DNA from: Trissonchulus latispiculum
Taxonomy: Eukaryota; Nematoda; Enoplea; Enoplida; Ironidae
Direction of reading: 5' to 3'
DNA length: 64,000 bases
Assembly (NCBI GenBank): GCA_030248195.1
Contig: JASAND010006526.1
Location: 45,408 to 109,407 of the forward strand
The position numbers were made by a program, and so were the translations under genes. Position 1 is the stretch's first letter; each line of letters opens with the position of its first letter. Below the pieces are notes generated by a model. The model had not been told where the DNA came from and did not search any database. It was given only the letters and a program-made list of their open reading frames with translations. Positions 1 through 10,490 of this stretch are shown one piece after another.

Positions 1-4
1 AAAT

Positions 5-208
5 TTGTTCTTTCATAAAGTCATAAGAGCTTGGAATACTCTACCGAAAAACGTAGTCGAGGCAAAATGTCTCAGTATATTTAATAACCGCCTGGCAAAT
101 TTAGATTTAACAAGTTTTCTCAGGGGCGAGAGTAAGGTGATCACGATTGATCCTCCTGGTCCGTCTCAAGACTCAAATATATTTAGTTTGTTTGTTTTTT
201 GTCATTAA
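5..208 (+). pseudogene. 3' tail of a CR1/L2-like non-LTR retrotransposon ORF
   Basis: The 67-residue reading frame contains FFHKVIRAWNTLPKNVVEA. This is the usual C-terminal signature of CR1/L2/Rex-type reverse-transcriptase proteins (a valine-isoleucine stretch, then W-N-x-L-P). The same signature occurs in this window at about 35.85 kb (minus) and 44.5 kb (plus). The catalytic RT core would lie upstream of base 1, outside the window. The ORF ends in a stop and is followed by A+T-rich DNA without a clear tail repeat. It is a fragment, not a functional gene. The call rests on motif resemblance and on the matching tail of the better preserved copy at 44.4-44.6 kb. Confidence 0.6.
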
Positions 209-282
209 TGGTATATATACTAACAACTATATATATTCCATACCAGGTAGAATAGATCTTGGACACCAACTGTCGCAGCTTG

Positions 283-414
283 CTAGCTGATACAGTGGAT
301 TCCGTCCTCGGCTACACTTACCAGCTGTCCAATGCTGGCAGTTTTGCTAGTTTGCCCTACTGGCGTTACCGCTGGGGCTAGGCATATCGCTGTGAAAATT
401 AGTAGCAACTTCAT
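283..414 (-). other. 43-codon ORF with signal-peptide-like start
   Basis: This minus-strand ATG frame begins MKLLLIFTAICLAP, a basic residue followed by a hydrophobic run ending in a small-residue region, as in secretory signal peptides. It stops after 43 codons. It lies on the far side of the TTAA element that interrupts the Gypsy-type remnant, so by position it could be a downstream ORF of that retroelement, but no family match can be shown. It may equally be chance. Confidence 0.15.
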
Positions 415-484
415 GACATATCCATCAGTGATATTTTTGAGACAATTTGTCTTCGGCCGATTTTCAGAAATCGGTTCTGTTTAA

Positions 485-1136
485 GGTGGTGGTATCCTTT
501 TGTGCAGTGCTTTTGTGGTTATTTTTTGAAACGCTATAACTTTCGCAATTTTGGGAGTTGCAAAGAGCTTTATACGTCGTTTTAAAGCTTATTATCTGTA
601 CATTCACATGAGCTTACAGAACTGGCAAAATTAGCAAAAAACTAGCAGAAATTTTCTGACAAGCAGACATCTAACAGGATGAATATAGACCAAAAGTTTT
701 TGAACATCGATTTCTCAAAACTGAAGAATCGGCCAAAAGTTCTTTTTGTGCCACGATATGAAGGACATATGGGCCGAGGGACGTTTTTGTTGGATTTGGC
801 TCAGCAGGTCTTAACGGTCGAGAAAATCGGCCAAATGTACAGTAACACGAAATTTCGCAACTTTGCATTGAGTTTTCTTGCTACTCAATATGTTTTAGCC
901 CAAACCAAGAAAAACGTCCCTCCGCAGAAGTGCGAATTTCGATTCTGCCGAAAATCTCCGGAATCCGTCGAGTAGTTTTTGAGAAATCGATGTTCGAAAC
1001 AAAATAATCGCAGTTTTGACATAATGGTTTTTCGGCCAAATCTCTAGCTAAAAGCAATAAAGTCCGGCTAATAGGCATTCATAAAATGTGCATTTGGACG
1101 ATGTATCGATTGAGTATAACTAAGCCAATTTTGTCC
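485..1136 (-). mobile_element. TTAA element 'XY', first part of an interrupted copy
   Basis: The segment is 652 bp and begins right after TTAA (481-484) with tip GGTGGTGGTATCCTTTTGTG. It is the reverse complement of 45546-46197, with the same length and only scattered differences by eye. It ends at TTAA (1137-1140), where the foreign element Z begins. The remaining 351 bp of this copy are at 11114-11464. Short shadow ORFs here (65-98 codons) are conserved between the copies only because the DNA is. Confidence 0.9.
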
Positions 1137-1163
1137 TTAAGGTGGCGCTTGCATTACCGGGAA

Positions 1164-2238
1164 AATGGCTATTAAAAATTAACCCCTGGATGGATTTGGC
1201 TGAAGCTTGGTGGAAATGTGTACCAGGGTGCCCTGCATCGTTTAATAGCCTACCTAGGCGTGACAATTGAGGGAGTCTGCAGTAGGAGCCAAAAATGTGT
1301 TAAAAACCACAATTTTTGACTTTTACCTTGCTGTTTTGGCTATAGAATAGCGTAAAAGCTACAAACATCACGTTGAAAGTTGTGAATATCTTACCCATTA
1401 TGTCAACCCTTATTTATAATCCACTACTAGAGCACACTACTATCCTACACCGAAGAAAGGAAACCCTTTCGCTAAGTTTCCAATTCATACAATGTTACGC
1501 GACACGAATTTACTAAACCAACGAATAATAAATTAACAAAAATCAAACAACATCAACAAAGAAGCAACAATAAGAATAAAAATTCAAATCCTTGAACAAG
1601 ACATAACTGCAACACACGAAATAAATACAATACAACAAATAACTAAAAATTGTCCCTGAGTTCAGAAGAGATAGGAGGGCATGGAGGGTTTGGAAGTAAA
1701 AGGGTGAGGGAGGTGGAGGAACTTGTATACCAAGCCAGTTTCAAGCAGCGCAGCCTTTCTAAATTCGGATAAGCTAGCAGCATTATACCTGAAATAAAAA
1801 TATTTTGATGACTGAGTCAGCTTACGCCGACATGAGGTCCAGAAAACTGAGAAGCAAATAAGATAATTACTTCTGAAACCAGGTTTGAATTAGTACGGCA
1901 AGTGGAAATGTGAAAAACAAGAGCTTTGCAAAGCCAGTTACAAGCTTAATACTATAATTTTTAGTTTACCAACACTCAAAAATACTCGGACGAATACAAC
2001 AAAAATGCTAAAAAGTATATACATTCGAAGGAGCAGAGGACGTGCTGCACCCCAATTAGCGGCTGAGACTCCAAAACTGGAGGAGGCAAGGCAGTTGGAG
2101 CCGTCTTCCTTCAAATGCTAAAATTAAATGAATAAATGAAATCGCGAATTGTTCGGAGCTTCTATCGTCTAATCAAACACAACAGTTATAAGCTCCATCT
2201 AACAGACTGTAAACGTGAATAAGAATGCCATAGCGAAT

Positions 2239-2240
<2 letters not shown>
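1164..2240. other. No gene seen; A+T-rich interior of element Z
   Basis: Stops occur frequently in all frames. There are A-rich stretches around 1530-1640 and 1960-2010, with no recognisable coding, RNA or repeat signal. Confidence 0.5.

Positions 2241-2241
<1 letters not shown>

Positions 2242-2270
<29 letters not shown>
2242..2270. repeat. (TA)n microsatellite
   Basis: Uninterrupted TA dinucleotides, directly visible. Confidence 0.95.
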
Positions 2271-2273
<3 letters not shown>

Positions 2274-2295
2274 ATACCAGCAGCTAATATGTTAT

Positions 2296-2461
2296 ATGAG
2301 CATGTTGCATACGCTAATTGTACACGCTCAGTATGCTCTATGAGCAAAAAGTGCTCACAGAGACGGTTGTATGTGCATTTTGCTCATAGAGACAGTTCTT
2401 ATGAGCAGTGCTCATAGAGAATGCTCATAGAGATGTGAAGTTTACCTGCTCTGTGAGCAAA
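2296..2461. repeat. GCTCATAGAGA/TCTATGAGC short-repeat cluster
   Basis: The motif GCTCATAGAG and its inverse or variants (TATGAGCA, GCTCACAGAG, CTGTGAGC) recur about eight times in 165 bp in both orientations, so the strand can form several small hairpins. No coding content. Confidence 0.75.
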
Positions 2462-2644
2462 AAATTTTTTTTGAAAATGCTAATTAGCTTAATTAATTAA
2501 GCTGAGCTTATGCTTAAAAAATGGCTTAGGCTTAGACGTGTAAAAGCACGCTCTCGGTAAGCCTAACACGCTCTCGGTAAGCCTAGGCGCTGCCGCGGAG
2601 GAACGCGTTATTTGACGGTGCTCACAAGACAGGAAAGATGCATC

Positions 2645-2690
2645 TATATATATATATATATATATGATATATATATATGTATATATATAT
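2645..2690. repeat. Interrupted (TA)n microsatellite
   Basis: TA repeats broken by GATATA and GTATA steps; directly visible. Confidence 0.9.
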
Positions 2691-3291
2691 ACGTAAGATC
2701 ATAAATTGCATATGAATTTGGAAGTCTACTATAGAATCGAAGAAGCTTATTATTTACTTGATATATACAATTGCCCACTATGCGTAGATACGGGGGGGGG
2801 CGGCCGCCCTCCCCGAAATAATGGCTTTGCCCCCTGAAAAACTTGGGCGAAAGAAAAATAGTACGCCCGCGCGGAGCGCGGGCGTTTAACTTTATTAGAA
2901 ACATACACAAATTATACATTAATGCTTCAAATTAGCTCAACATTGATGCATTTTCTACACCAATAAAAAAATTTCGCGCCCCAAAAATTTCGCCAATTAG
3001 ATTATCGAAATTATTATATATTTTTCATTAAACATGCTAACAAATGTTTGTATATATAAGTTGCTTTGCAGTTTTGCTGTTATCTGCGTTATATTCCCAA
3101 CATCATCAGCCTTGGCAAATACGCAGTTCTTAATGAGAGCATTCTAATAGTTTCCGTTTTCGAACAAGACAGTAAACGTAGAAAATAGTAAATAAAGGTA
3201 CAAAATGTTATATAGTCAATTGATAAATTATTTATAAAGAAGTAAATGTTTCAGTAGCGTTTAATGGCTAAATTTAAAAATTTTCTCAACT

Positions 3292-3325
3292 TCTGGTGGG
3301 CTCTGCCCCCCAGACCCCCCGTTTG
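3292..3325 (-). repeat. Family K fragment (GGGGTCTGGGGGCGGAGCCCC type)
   Basis: On the minus strand this reads as a G-run, GTCTGGGGG, a spacer, CCCCC and AGAAGTTGAGAA. It is the core of a dispersed family whose better copies are at 54.3-55.4 kb and 21.3-22.3 kb. Confidence 0.7.
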
Positions 3326-3962
3326 GGACTTAGGATTTCGCTTTCAGTTGTAACAAGTCGAAAACATGAACCATAGAAGGCTTTTGAATTTATAGGACAA
3401 TTTGCAGTATAATACGCAGTGTGCATGTTACGCAAAACTAGAAAACTTTACCCCCCTCCCTCAAAAGTCCTCGGTCAACACCGTCCCCCCTGAAAATTTT
3501 TTGTACCTACGCTACTGCAATTGCCCATCAGTTTCAGCCAGATACCAATCATCGAACGGTATATATACCGTGCAGAGTAACCAGATTTACCGTTGAAACT
3601 ACCGACGGTGCACATTAGCGAAAGTGATCCAGAGCAGTGGATTTGACCTGAAACACATCACACATGTTCAAAAAAAATTACGTAATCTAATTAATCAAAA
3701 TCATTTGGGCACCATGGCCACACAGACACTAGCGTAGCCAGAAAAAAATTTCGGGGGGGGGGCAAGCCAGAATTTTTGAAACTTAATTGTGGCAGTTAAA
3801 AGGGGAACCGCATGCATTTTATTACGTTAGCTTATTGGCTTAAAGGGTCATATCTCAGAACTGGGTCTGGGATTCGGCTCATTTTGTAGCCCTTCTACCA
3901 GGGCTGGCGGATCAGGAAGAGACCAAGGACAAGCCCGAACGGGAGGCGTCAGGCACCCTTGT

Positions 3963-4352
3963 CTGGCTTTTTCCTACGGGGGGGGGTGGGTGGGGGCGCC
4001 CTCCCAGAATTTCGTCCCCCCCCCCAGACTTGGGTCGCCCCCCCCAGAATCGCCGCCCCCCAGGATTCGGGCCTTCCCCCCCCAGAACTTTTAAGTGCCC
4101 GGAAAAATAGGGTTTTGAGCGTAAATTTTGAAAAATGTTTCCGGCTTCGCCGGATTTTTAGACATTTTTAAGCATTTATTAGCTATTTTAAGATTAAATT
4201 TAGGTTAAAAATGGTTAATATTTTAGCTCAGTAGCAAAAAATAGCTATTTTTAAAGCATTTTTCGAAAAAATTTTCTCCCCCCCCAGACCTGGGGGGGGG
4301 ACCGCCCCCCAGACTTCCCCCCCCCAGAAATTTTTGCCCAGGAAAAAGCCAG
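3963..4352. mobile_element. Miniature inverted-repeat element, Q type
   Basis: Begins CTGGCTTTTTCCTA and ends AGGAAAAAGCCAG. Inside are G- and C-runs and the hairpin core CCGGCTTCGCCGG followed by ATTTTTA. A second copy with the same tips lies at 27448-27738. It belongs to the broader CTGG-tipped set seen at 20.3, 34.6, 50.3, 51.0 and 63.3 kb. No coding capacity. Confidence 0.8.
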
Positions 4353-4435
4353 CTTGTACCCACGAAACCAGGACCAAGAAGAGAGAAGGGAAGAGGGAAG
4401 TTCAGCTTTTCACTCACCATTGAAAGTAAAGAATT

Positions 4436-4508
4436 GGTCCCGCCGGGGATCGAACCACGGCCCTTCTGACTCCGGAGCAGACATGCTAACCACTACACCA
4501 CGTGGACC
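4436..4508 (-). tRNA. tRNA-like sequence (probably decayed or SINE-related), anticodon perhaps CCG
   Basis: The 73-nt minus-strand sequence has an A-box-like TGGTGTAGTGGTTAGCA and a B-box-like GGTTCGATCCC, the two internal RNA polymerase III promoter blocks. The acceptor pairs at five of seven positions (GGTCC with GGACC). The anticodon stem TCTG/CAGA is only four base pairs with a nine-base loop, and the T stem has two mismatches. By position the anticodon would be CCG (arginine), but the irregular loop makes this uncertain. The defects suggest a pseudogene or the head of a tRNA-derived SINE. Confidence 0.45.
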
Positions 4509-4519
4509 ATCAACTGAAC

Positions 4520-5840
4520 TCCCATTGCAGGCTTATCAATCTTTCCTATGCCTGCTTCCCTTACAATTTTTGGCCAGCAGGTTTATTATGACCCTAAAAA
4601 TGATATATCAAAAAATTGCGTCTGGCTTAACAGTAATAAGCTCTCTAGCTCGAATAAACTTACTTCGCGCTGCCCTCGACGGGGGGTCATTGACCCTAAA
4701 ACACCAGTTTTTGAAAATTACATGCCAGCTAAGGAGACTGCCTTTTGATAGAAGGGCTCTATAAGCAAATTGAGGAGCAAACGCAGTATTATAGCACGTC
4801 TGTATCTTTCAATACAATGCAACAAAGTCAAGGATCAAAATTTGCCATTCAGCCGACATGGAAAAATCACAGAAATGGACCTTACACACGAACCGCTGAT
4901 CAAAACAAGTTGATATTTACAAGTTTTACGTGCTTGCTAAACCTAATCAACTGACAAAATATGGAGCAAATTGATTTTTCAAGGTTGTCCACTCCATCTG
5001 CGAACATCTCAGAAATCGACTCATATATCATGGGGGAGCTCGGAGAGCCCCCCATAATATGAGCTATAAAGGCACTTAGCGGATTTGGAAAAGTGCTAAT
5101 TAGGCATAATATATATATATATAAGTACTATACTTTACAACATTATTAACCAAGATCAGGTATATCCCTTTATGACTTTCCATCCCTCAGGAAGGACAAA
5201 AGTTGATAGCATTTTTCAAAAGACTGGTTAAAGATATAGACTTGGTTCATTTTTAAGCTGATTTTTGATTTATTAGGTTATATTGGAGCATAGAATGGAG
5301 ACTTTCAAAGCTCTATACCTTGTTATAGAGGCCAAAATATCAGTTCTACCGACGTCAAAATCGACGATTTTGCTCAAACCAATGTTATTCTCCTATAGCC
5401 CCATAGTTTGATTTGACATTCATTGTACATTATATTTTGGACTATGGAGAATCCAAAGACTAATCCATATTTCTCTGCCCTATTTATCGTAAACTGACTT
5501 TTAAAATTGTGCTCTGTAGGGCACAAACTGCAGAAAGGTTTGTCCTTCCCCTAGTACAGTCAGAATAAAACAGACCATAGGTAGCGTTTCAAGGCAAATC
5601 GTTAGATAAACCATAAATTACAACTATCCAATTTTCCACCAAAAACGATTGCAGACGTTTCTGCCTTATGATTTGTGCACTATAAAAGATAGTTTGCGTA
5701 CTAATTCGCGCCGAAGGCGCGAAAAATTTTGGATTTTACTTCTAAATTGCTTTAATTTTCATGGCTTCTCAGGCTCAACGCAGCCTACAGCTGCTGTCTG
5801 CGTCATAGATATTTCCTGAATCCTGATGGCAGATATTTTC
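4520..5840. other. No gene seen
   Basis: Non-coding sequence with a short (TA)n at about 5110-5123, one hairpin (5024-5062) and a GCGCCGAAGGCGC hairpin at about 5709-5722. ORFs here are short and without recognisable domains. Confidence 0.5.
5024..5062. repeat. Conserved-flank hairpin (TATCA / ATAATATGAG family)
   Basis: TATATCA precedes a stem of G-run-AGCTC and GAG-C-run, followed directly by ATAATATGAG. The same flanks surround differently sequenced stems at 55.9, 58.6, 17.9 (minus) and the window end, indicating a hairpin-capped repeat family. Confidence 0.65.
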
Positions 5841-6274
5841 AGGGGGGCAATCCGATTTCGGGGGGGGCATGCCCCCCTTGCCCCCCCCCTGGCTACGCGC
5901 CTGCACACAGAATATAAAATTGGATCCTAAAATTTAATTAAAAAAGTTTTCGGTAGCATGGTCAAATAGAAAATCATTGTACCCTAAACTTTAATCGAAA
6001 AAATTTTGGGCAGCATGGTGGTAAAGAATCAATATTGGATCCAAAAGTTCAATCGAAATAAATCTTGGACAGTTTTGCGTACAAAATCAATTTGGTTCTA
6101 AACTTTAATCGAAATAATTTTGGGCAGTATGACTCCATAGAAAATCAGATTTCGAATATATATATAAAGATTTCCAAATTAAAAATTAAATTGAAATAAA
6201 AGAGATCTGTCTTCTTCCAAATTATATGAGGATATATACATAGGAAACATACAGTTCCCAAGCCTGCTTAGGAA

Positions 6275-6349
6275 GTGTCCGCCGGGACTTGAACCCGGGA
6301 CCCCCCAGACTCGAAAGCCTGGGTTGCTCTGCCACTGAGCTACGTCCAC
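6275..6349 (-). tRNA. tRNA-like sequence (probably pseudogene/SINE head), anticodon unclear
   Basis: The 75-nt minus-strand sequence has a perfect D stem (GCTC/GAGC), a perfect five-base-pair T stem (CCGGG/CCCGG around TTCAAGT) and good A and B boxes (TAGCTCAGTGG, GGTTCAAGTCC). The acceptor has two mismatches in seven. The anticodon stem CCAGG/TCTGG leaves an eight-base loop containing CTTTCGAG, so the anticodon could be read as TTC or TCG. The irregular loop argues for a pseudogene or a tRNA-derived SINE rather than a working tRNA. Confidence 0.5.
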
Positions 6350-6587
6350 TAGTAAAAAGGAACAGGCTTGAAAATATTTAATCTTTTGCTGGAAGAATTG
6401 TCTTCGGGTTGGAAGAAAACAGATCAAAGAGCAAGAATGTTTACAGAATTTCAGGAAAGGTTTCATAAAGTCGGTACAACTGCAATATATATACCGGTAG
6501 AAATTTAAATTTGAAGGTTTGAAGTACTTACGTACACAAGAAAACAAATGTAAAATACATATTAATTTACAGAAGGCAGATATATAT

Positions 6588-6598
6588 ATGTATGTATG

Positions 6599-6667
<69 letters not shown>
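6588..6667. repeat. (TATG)n-(TA)n compound microsatellite
   Basis: About four TATG units run into roughly 32 TA units, ending at the tip of the hAT-like T element. TA-rich flanks recur beside this family. Confidence 0.95.
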
Positions 6668-6669
<2 letters not shown>

Positions 6670-6672
<3 letters not shown>

Positions 6673-7413
6673 ATGCACAGGGGCCGCCACTACCGGGGCC
6701 TCATCGTGGCCCCGGAAGGCTGGGTTTTCTCTAGGCGAAAAAAGTGGGGGGAGCCCCCCCCCTCACTTGTGGGGGGAAGACCAAAAGTGGGGGGGGGGGA
6801 GTCCAAAGTGACCTAAACATGCCAAAAATGCAGTAAACATCGCCTGTTTTCTACATATACCGCTATAGCTATGCTTAAAAGTGCTCAAAAATCAAGTTTG
6901 AGTACCAAAAAACCATTTTTGATCAAAAAATTCCGGCAAAGCCGACCGGAAAATTTCTGAAAATTTTGACCAAAAATCCTTAAAATTTGGCATTTTCTAG
7001 CCACCCTATAGTGAGCGGGGGGGGGAAGCCCAAAAAAGGAGGGAGGGGGAACGAGTGGGGGGAAAACCCGAAAAGTGGGGGCGCCCCCCCTACTAAAGAA
7101 AAAGCCCCGGTACCGGGTCCTGGAAATTGGGGGTCCAAATCGAAAATTTTCAAAAAGTTTCTTGAAAATTTAAATTTTGCAATAATTTTTGATATACAGA
7201 TATACAGAAGATATATACATACTATCTCTGTTTTCATTCATATCAGCGGGAAAACAATCGACTTGTAACACTTTTTGACTTTCGAAAATTCAAAATTTTG
7301 GTCAAAAAATGTCAAAAATTTTTCAAGGTTTTGGCCCCGGTCGGGACCGGGGCCTGACCACCGGGGCCGGGGCCTGACTACCGAGGTCGGGGCCAGGACC
7401 CGGTGCATCCCTA
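6670..7413. mobile_element. hAT-like miniature element, GGGGCC family T (copy 1)
   Basis: Begins TAGATGCACAGGGGCCG and ends GGTGCATCCCTA. These inverted tips resemble hAT-type YAGNGRTG ends. Subterminal arrays of GGGGCC/GGCCCC palindromes follow. The central block (about 7140-7330) contains TTTTGCAATAATTTTTGATA and ATTTTGGTCAAAAAATGTCA. It recurs at 36.09-36.39 and 51.9-52.24 kb, and in a diverged form at 38.14-38.50 kb. This copy carries an inserted R-type element at about 6717-7105. No transposase; non-autonomous. Confidence 0.75.
6717..7105. mobile_element. R-type miniature element nested in T copy 1
   Basis: Tips GGCTGGGTTTTCTCTAG and a matching CTAAAGAAAAAGCCCC end bracket G-run/C-run DNA with a CCGGCAAAGCC hairpin variant. 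T copy 2 at 36.09 kb lacks this block at the corresponding point in its GGGGCC arm, which supports an insertion. Exact boundaries are approximate. Confidence 0.6.
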
Positions 7414-8569
7414 ATATATATATGTATACGTACAATGGCAGAAGACAACAGCCAGTCTGCAAAAGGTAGAAAAGGTATAGGGCCCCCGGCCCGGAGAAAC
7501 TCCTGTCCTCGTGCGAGAATATACAGGGCGTCGGTGCTCATCCCCGATTACAAGCCACTTGAGCCAGGAGTGCTACCTCTGACAATAGCTGAAACAGGGG
7601 AGGAGGGGCCAGCTCCTCATTGTCGTCCTGGGTCCTCCAGCACCGAAATGGCACTTTTAGGGTTTTTAGCCTCTAGCAAGCTAGGTAAGCGAAATTCTCC
7701 GAATCTGACCGCATAGGATGACGCAGCGTGCTCGATCGTGCTATAATCTCTAACTGTTTCCATGTCAAGTTGTTAAAACATTTTTCAAAAAAATTTGGGT
7801 GGGTTCCCCCCCCCAAGTGGGTTTCCCCGCAACGTTTGGCAATGTGCCAGACTAACGGTGCATCGGATCAGTCTAATTTTTGCTGTGTGCAAAGAAGAAG
7901 AGTTGCCATCATTGAAAATAATTGCATAACTTTTCTAGCTCAACCCAGTCAAAAGCTACATCGGTCCAAACTTTTGGTAACCTTTTAGATGGTTGAACCA
8001 AAAGTATATACAAAGCTCGAACCCATGACCCAGGAGGTGGGTGGGTTTTCCCCCCAAAAGGGCTTATCCCTAGTAGTGGGGATGGGGGGCCGCCCTCCAT
8101 TCGGCGACCTCCCCCCGAAATTTTTCTAACCATTAGCAGCAAAAGAAAAATTCATGCATTTCTTAGCTCAATAGAGCCTCCTGATCAATTTGGTATAGAT
8201 TTTGCCCGGAGCCAGGTGGCCAAAATCTGACATGGTGCCATTCCAAGCCAAATTGTTCAATTTCGACAAAAATCGAAAGTTGTCCACTAAAATAGGTCGG
8301 TTTGGTTTTAAATTCAATAAGAACACGTTTTCTATGAGATAGGATGCTTAAACTGCAAGAAATTAAGCAAATTTCAAAAAATTCTAAAATTTGCCTGTTT
8401 ATATATATACGTGTTAAACACGCAAAATTTGAATTGAATTTTTTCAAAAATATTGGTATATATTTTTTGATGCAGATATACGTATATATATTAAAATAAC
8501 CCGCTCTTTCGAATAGTGTAGTCAAAACTGGCAGGCATGCTTCCAGAAAAAATTGCACCTGGGTTTTTT
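7414..8569. other. No gene seen
   Basis: Contains ORFs up to 179 codons. Their residues are dominated by P/G runs encoded by C- and G-tracts or by low-complexity A+T DNA, with no domain. C-run/G-run blocks at 7806-7830 and 8048-8120 are fragments of the dispersed G/C-run families. Confidence 0.5.
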
Positions 8570-9019
8570 CCCGCGTGGGGGGGCAGCCCCCCAGCCATTT
8601 TCTCAACTCCACCCCAGAAATTTGGGAGGGAAGTCCCCCCAACTGGGGGGGGGGGGTAGTCGCATCGAAGGCGCGAACAGGTAATTTTGCAAAATTGACC
8701 ACATTTTTGGGTTATGTAAAGTTTTTATCACTGCGAGAAATACACGTTTTAAACTGCATTATGGGCTTTCTGACTCATTATTGACGACCTTAATTTGGAC
8801 TTGGAAACATGTTGGCAAACAAGTTTTCGCTTGTAAAAACAATGTCTAATGTCAAAGTAACTTCATTGGTGAATGTTCATTGGCATTAGAAACGGCTGAA
8901 AAAACGATTTTTGGCATAGAAAAATTTTTTGTGGGATGGGTGGAGGGGTTCCTGGGGGTCCCCAGAGGGGGCCCATCAAAAAAGTTGGAGAGGAGAACAC
9001 AGCTCCGTTACACCTATGG
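8570..9019 (+). mobile_element. hAT-like G element, 5'-incomplete copy
   Basis: It ends GTTACACCTATG, the tip of the complete G element at 46346-47240. It contains the shared core at about 8705-8875: GAGAAATACACGTTT, then GGACTTGGAAACATGTTGGC. The core also occurs at 39.87-40.0 kb and inverted at 46.49-46.65 kb. The left tip is not visible. Confidence 0.65.
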
Positions 9020-9121
9020 CAACCCAACCCCCCACCATAGTTTCCTTTGGGGTTGGGGGCATTCATAGATGTGTTAGGGGGGACCCCCCAGCCCTTTTTT
9101 CAACCCTCCCCCAAAACTTTT

Positions 9122-9126
9122 GGGGG

Positions 9127-9161
<35 letters not shown>

Positions 9162-9180
9162 GGGGGGGGGGGGGGGGGGG
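9122..9180. repeat. Homopolymer palindrome: G9-C29-G21
   Basis: Nine G, then 29 C (9131-9159), then 21 G (9160-9180), uninterrupted. It could fold as a homopolymeric hairpin or form G-quadruplexes. Such a run is also a classic place for sequencing or assembly length error. Confidence 0.9.
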
Positions 9181-10129
9181 TAGTCGCGCCGACGGCGCGA
9201 AAATTGGTCAAATTTTGGCGAACCCCCAGATTTTTGCTCTCCCCCCCCCCAAATTTTTGGCCAAAAAGGGACCAAAAATGGCATAAAATCTAAAATTTAG
9301 GGGGGGGTCCCCCACCCTCCGTCGGGAACCCCCCCCCCCCCCAGATTTTTTGTCCAGCCACACCTACATATGGGCGCATGGCATCCCCCCACCCAAAATT
9401 TTCGATCAACGTTATTTATTACCCCGAATTTTTTACTTACCCTCCCCCAACTTTTGGCTACCCCCCCCAACGATTTTTGGACCCAAAAAGTTAGCCAAAC
9501 TTGGCCGAAAAATGGTCATTTTTTGAAAACTTTTTCTAAAATTTTGACTTAAAATCGGTTTAAAACGGTGCAAAAATGCCTAAAACGTTAAAATAAACCT
9601 TATTTTGATAAAAGAGGGATACATTACAGAAAAGTTTGCATTTTCTGGCCATTTTTCGAAATTTCTGAGGTCCGACTTCTGGGGGGGGGGGGGAAGGGGG
9701 GCACCCCCCCATCACATTTCGGCGCACCTATATATGCCCATAGGTGTGTTAGGGGGCGGGACCCCCAAACCAAAATGACAAATTTTGGCGACCCCCCCCC
9801 CCAGATTTTTGCTACCCCCCCCAGATTTTTGGCCAAAAATGGCATAAAATCGAAAATTTAGGGGGGTCCCCCCACCCTTCGTCGGAACCCCTCCCCAGAT
9901 TTTTTGCCCAGCCACACCTATGCCTATGCCCCCACCCCCAACATTTTCTCAAGGTACACCTATGCACCTATAATGTTTGGGGTGGGGGTGAGGTGGGATC
10001 TGCCTCCAAAGTTTCGAGAGTGGGGTAGGGCCTTCCATAGGTGTGGCTGGCGAAAAAAGTGGGGTGGGGGTTCAGAAAAAAGTAGGGAAAGGGATTTGGC
10101 GAAAAAAGGGGGTGGGGGGTCGCGAAAAG

Positions 10130-10400
10130 TCGATTTGGGGGGAGGGGTAAGAAAAATTTTCTAGGGATATTCGGTGACGGTCGGTTTTTCGTTAAAAATT
10201 GAAACATTTTCTCAATTTACAGCTAGTTAACGATTTTTAGCTTAAATAAGCGAATTCTATCTATTTTTCGCTAATTTTTGGAAAAATTTCAAATTTTTAG
10301 CTGGAAATGTTCAAAAATTTAGGTAGGGGTTTGGAAATTTTTAGGGGGGGGTCTGAAAAAATCGATTTCGGGGAGGGGTAGGAAAAATTTTTAGGGGGGT
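10130..10400. repeat. Dispersed repeat, copy shared with 19.80-20.0 kb
   Basis: GGTCGGTTTTTCGTTAAAAA, then CAGCTA, ACGATTTTTAG and a closing TTTTTAGGGGGGG, recur in the same order at about 19808-20000. Non-coding. Confidence 0.6.
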
Positions 10401-10490
10401 GGGGGTTGGCGTGGCGGGCGGCCCCTCCATTTGGGGGGCGGGGCCCCCCCAACCCCCCCCCCAAACACACCTATGGAGCCTTCCCGTTTA

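Larger units (their letters stand above)
3733..5902. mobile_element. Possible element bounded by GCGTAGCCAG inverted ends
   Basis: GCGTAGCCAG followed by a G-run at 3733 and a C-run followed by CTGGCTACGC at about 5884-5897 form an inverted pair, each with a TTTCGGGGGG-type subterminal stretch. The 2.2 kb between them contains a Q element and a tRNA-like sequence. The two ends could instead belong to separate truncated copies. No duplication was identified. Confidence 0.4.
9020..10490. repeat. Cluster of G-element ends and G/C-run fragments
   Basis: CACCTATG or CATAGGTG tips occur at about 9065, 9364, 9726, 9738, 9915, 9955, 10034 and 10467, separated by G- and C-runs and A+T-rich spacers. 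This is best read as several truncated or nested G-type elements. Proline- and glycine-rich ORFs in this stretch are by-products of the homopolymer runs. Confidence 0.6.

Noticed and set aside
671..1078. Conserved short protein shared with 45.6-45.97 kb
   Set aside because: The conservation is that of the whole 1-kb TTAA element; frames on both strands are equally preserved and the two copies break at different points.
8163..8702. 179-codon minus-strand ORF
   Set aside because: No recognisable domain; it crosses a G/C-run repeat boundary and its composition follows the A+T-rich DNA.
9047..9286. Proline/glycine-rich ORFs on both strands
   Set aside because: They are translations of C- and G-homopolymer runs, open in opposite frames at once, with no domain.
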